From the NCBI RefSeq assembly GCF_040649515.1, contig NZ_JBEZFP010000098.1:1-36269 (forward strand): a DNA stretch of 36,269 nucleotides, read 5' to 3'. This document shows positions 35,538 to 36,269 of this stretch, piece after piece (the stretch's first letter is position 1; every line of letters starts with the position of its first letter). The notes below the pieces were generated by a model. That model saw nothing but the letters and a program-made list of their open reading frames with translations. It had not been told where the DNA came from and made no database searches. This stretch comes from Yinghuangia elevatio (lineage in GTDB: Bacteria > Actinomycetota > Actinomycetes > Streptomycetales > Streptomycetaceae). Made by a program: the position numbers and the translations under genes.

Positions 35538-36269
35538 ATGCCCGACGCGCCGCCCCCGCCACGCCGCCGGAGCGCCACCGCGCGTACCGGCGCCGCGCTC
35601 AAGGGCGAGTGGCAGCGCGTCATCGCCGTGCCCTTCGCGGAAGTGCGGCGCCGCGGCCCGCGCGCGATCCCGCTGGCGCTCGCCTCGACCGCGCTGGTGG
35701 CCTTCTTCCATGTGGTCCAGCAGTTCGACTGGGGCGCCGACACCACGCGCGTGCTGGGCGGCGTACGCGCGGACCTGCCGTGGTGGCTGGCTCTGCTCCG
35801 CACGCCCGTCTCGCTGTTCGTGCCCGCCCCCGACCTGCCGGTATGGGGTGCGCTCGCACAGGTGCTCGTCGTTTTCGGGTTCGCCGAACTGGTCCTCGGG
35901 CGCGCCCGCACGCTCGTGATCGCGTACCTCGCCACACTCGCGGGCACCATGGCCGCCCGTGCCATGATCGCCCTCGGACCGGACCGCTTCCTCGGGATCG
36001 ACGACAGTCTGGGACACGTCCTGGACACCGGCCCCTCGGCGGCGGTCGTCGGCCTGGTTGTGGCCCTCGCCTGGGTCTGCCGCGCGCCCGTGCTGATGAC
36101 GCTCGTGTGGGGGCTGATGATCGCCGAGGTCGCCTGGAAGCCGAACCTGGCCGGGCGCGAACACCTGGTCGGCATGGCCGCCGTACTCGTCTACGTCGCG
36201 CTCGGCGAGACGTGGCGCCGCGGACGCGAAGTGCGCGAAGGCGCCGAGTGGGTCGCGGGCACCGACGAG
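35538..36269 (+). CDS. Rhomboid-like multi-pass membrane protein (partial, runs off the window)
   Basis: There are 244 codons with no stop before the window ends. After a Pro/Arg-rich N-terminus (MPDAPPPPRRRSATARTG), hydrophobic helices follow (AIPLALASTALVAFF, LPWWLALLRTPVSLFV, ALAQVLVVFGFAELVLG, AYLATLAGTMAARAMIA, AAVVGLVVALAWVC, TLVWGLMIAEVAW). HVLDTGPSAAVVGL has a Ser in a Gly-x-Ser setting, and REHLVGMAAVLV has a His, as in the Ser-His pair of rhomboid proteases; the usual GxSG is GPSA. It may be a rhomboid-fold protein that is active or inactive. The ATG at 35538 is 9 bases after GGAG. Confidence 0.6.
   Translation, partial: MPDAPPPPRRRSATARTGAALKGEWQRVIAVPFAEVRRRGPRAIPLALASTALVAFFHVVQQFDWGADTTRVLGGVRADLPWWLALLRTPVSLFVPAPDLPVWGALAQVLVVFGFAELVLGRARTLVIAYLATLAGTMAARAMIALGPDRFLGIDDSLGHVLDTGPSAAVVGLVVALAWVCRAPVLMTLVWGLMIAEVAWKPNLAGREHLVGMAAVLVYVALGETWRRGREVREGAEWVAGTDE

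Noticed and set aside
1..36269. tRNA, rRNA, insertion sequences, integrases or attachment sites
   Set aside because: None was recognised on either strand. No transposase or integrase-like protein is encoded, so there is no direct sign of a mobile element carrying the cluster.

Overview
The window is very GC-rich, uses GTG starts freely, packs genes with 4-base stop/start overlaps, and carries a SARP regulator with a TTA codon and a GerW-like gene. All of this points to a streptomycete-type actinobacterium. The genus cannot be fixed from this sequence.

Layout. 64-3669 (-) is a very large multi-pass membrane protein. 3998-6655 (+) holds coaBC and metK, closed by a strong terminator. 7368-24045 is a compact type II (aromatic) polyketide gene cluster, bracketed by two closely similar SARP activators. 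24076-26783 holds a DUF3533/ABC-2-like membrane protein in an operon with one TetR regulator and divergent from another. 26959-27537 is a DUF1707 membrane protein. 27614-32967 returns to housekeeping genes: priA, def, fmt and rsmB. 33053-34830 is an F420-type luciferase-like oxidoreductase divergent from a TetR gene, with two matching palindromes between them. 34914-35381 is a GerW/YtfJ-like protein. A rhomboid-like membrane protein runs off the right end. From memory, coaBC-metK-priA-(def)-fmt-rsmB are near neighbours in streptomycetes, so the cluster appears to sit inside a conserved housekeeping block.

How the cluster should work (inference from families). ACP1, KS-alpha and CLF form the minimal PKS. 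KSIII, a stand-alone AT and a second ACP resemble the initiation modules of R1128-, frenolicin- and alnumycin-type systems, so a non-acetate starter is likely. The operon ACP2-accDA-accB-accC-KR would supply malonyl-CoA and the C9 ketoreductase. A didomain aromatase/cyclase (ActVII type) and a metallo-beta-lactamase-fold cyclase (ActIV type) would shape the first rings. An ActVA-ORF5-like flavin oxygenase and two NTF2/SnoaL-like proteins would tailor the product. No glycosyltransferase, methyltransferase or flavin reductase is seen.

The main new observations are: (1) a shared heptamer direct repeat, consensus GCTCCAG with an exact 11-bp period, 51-65 bases upstream of four cluster start codons, which looks like the SARP operator of the cluster; (2) a tandem 77-bp duplication between ACP1 and KS-alpha that creates two nearly identical 26-codon ORFs, joined to each other and to both neighbours by ATGA overlaps; (3) a minimal PKS in the unusual order ACP-KS-CLF; (4) an ACP-led operon for a complete heteromeric acetyl-CoA carboxylase with fused beta and alpha carboxyltransferase domains.
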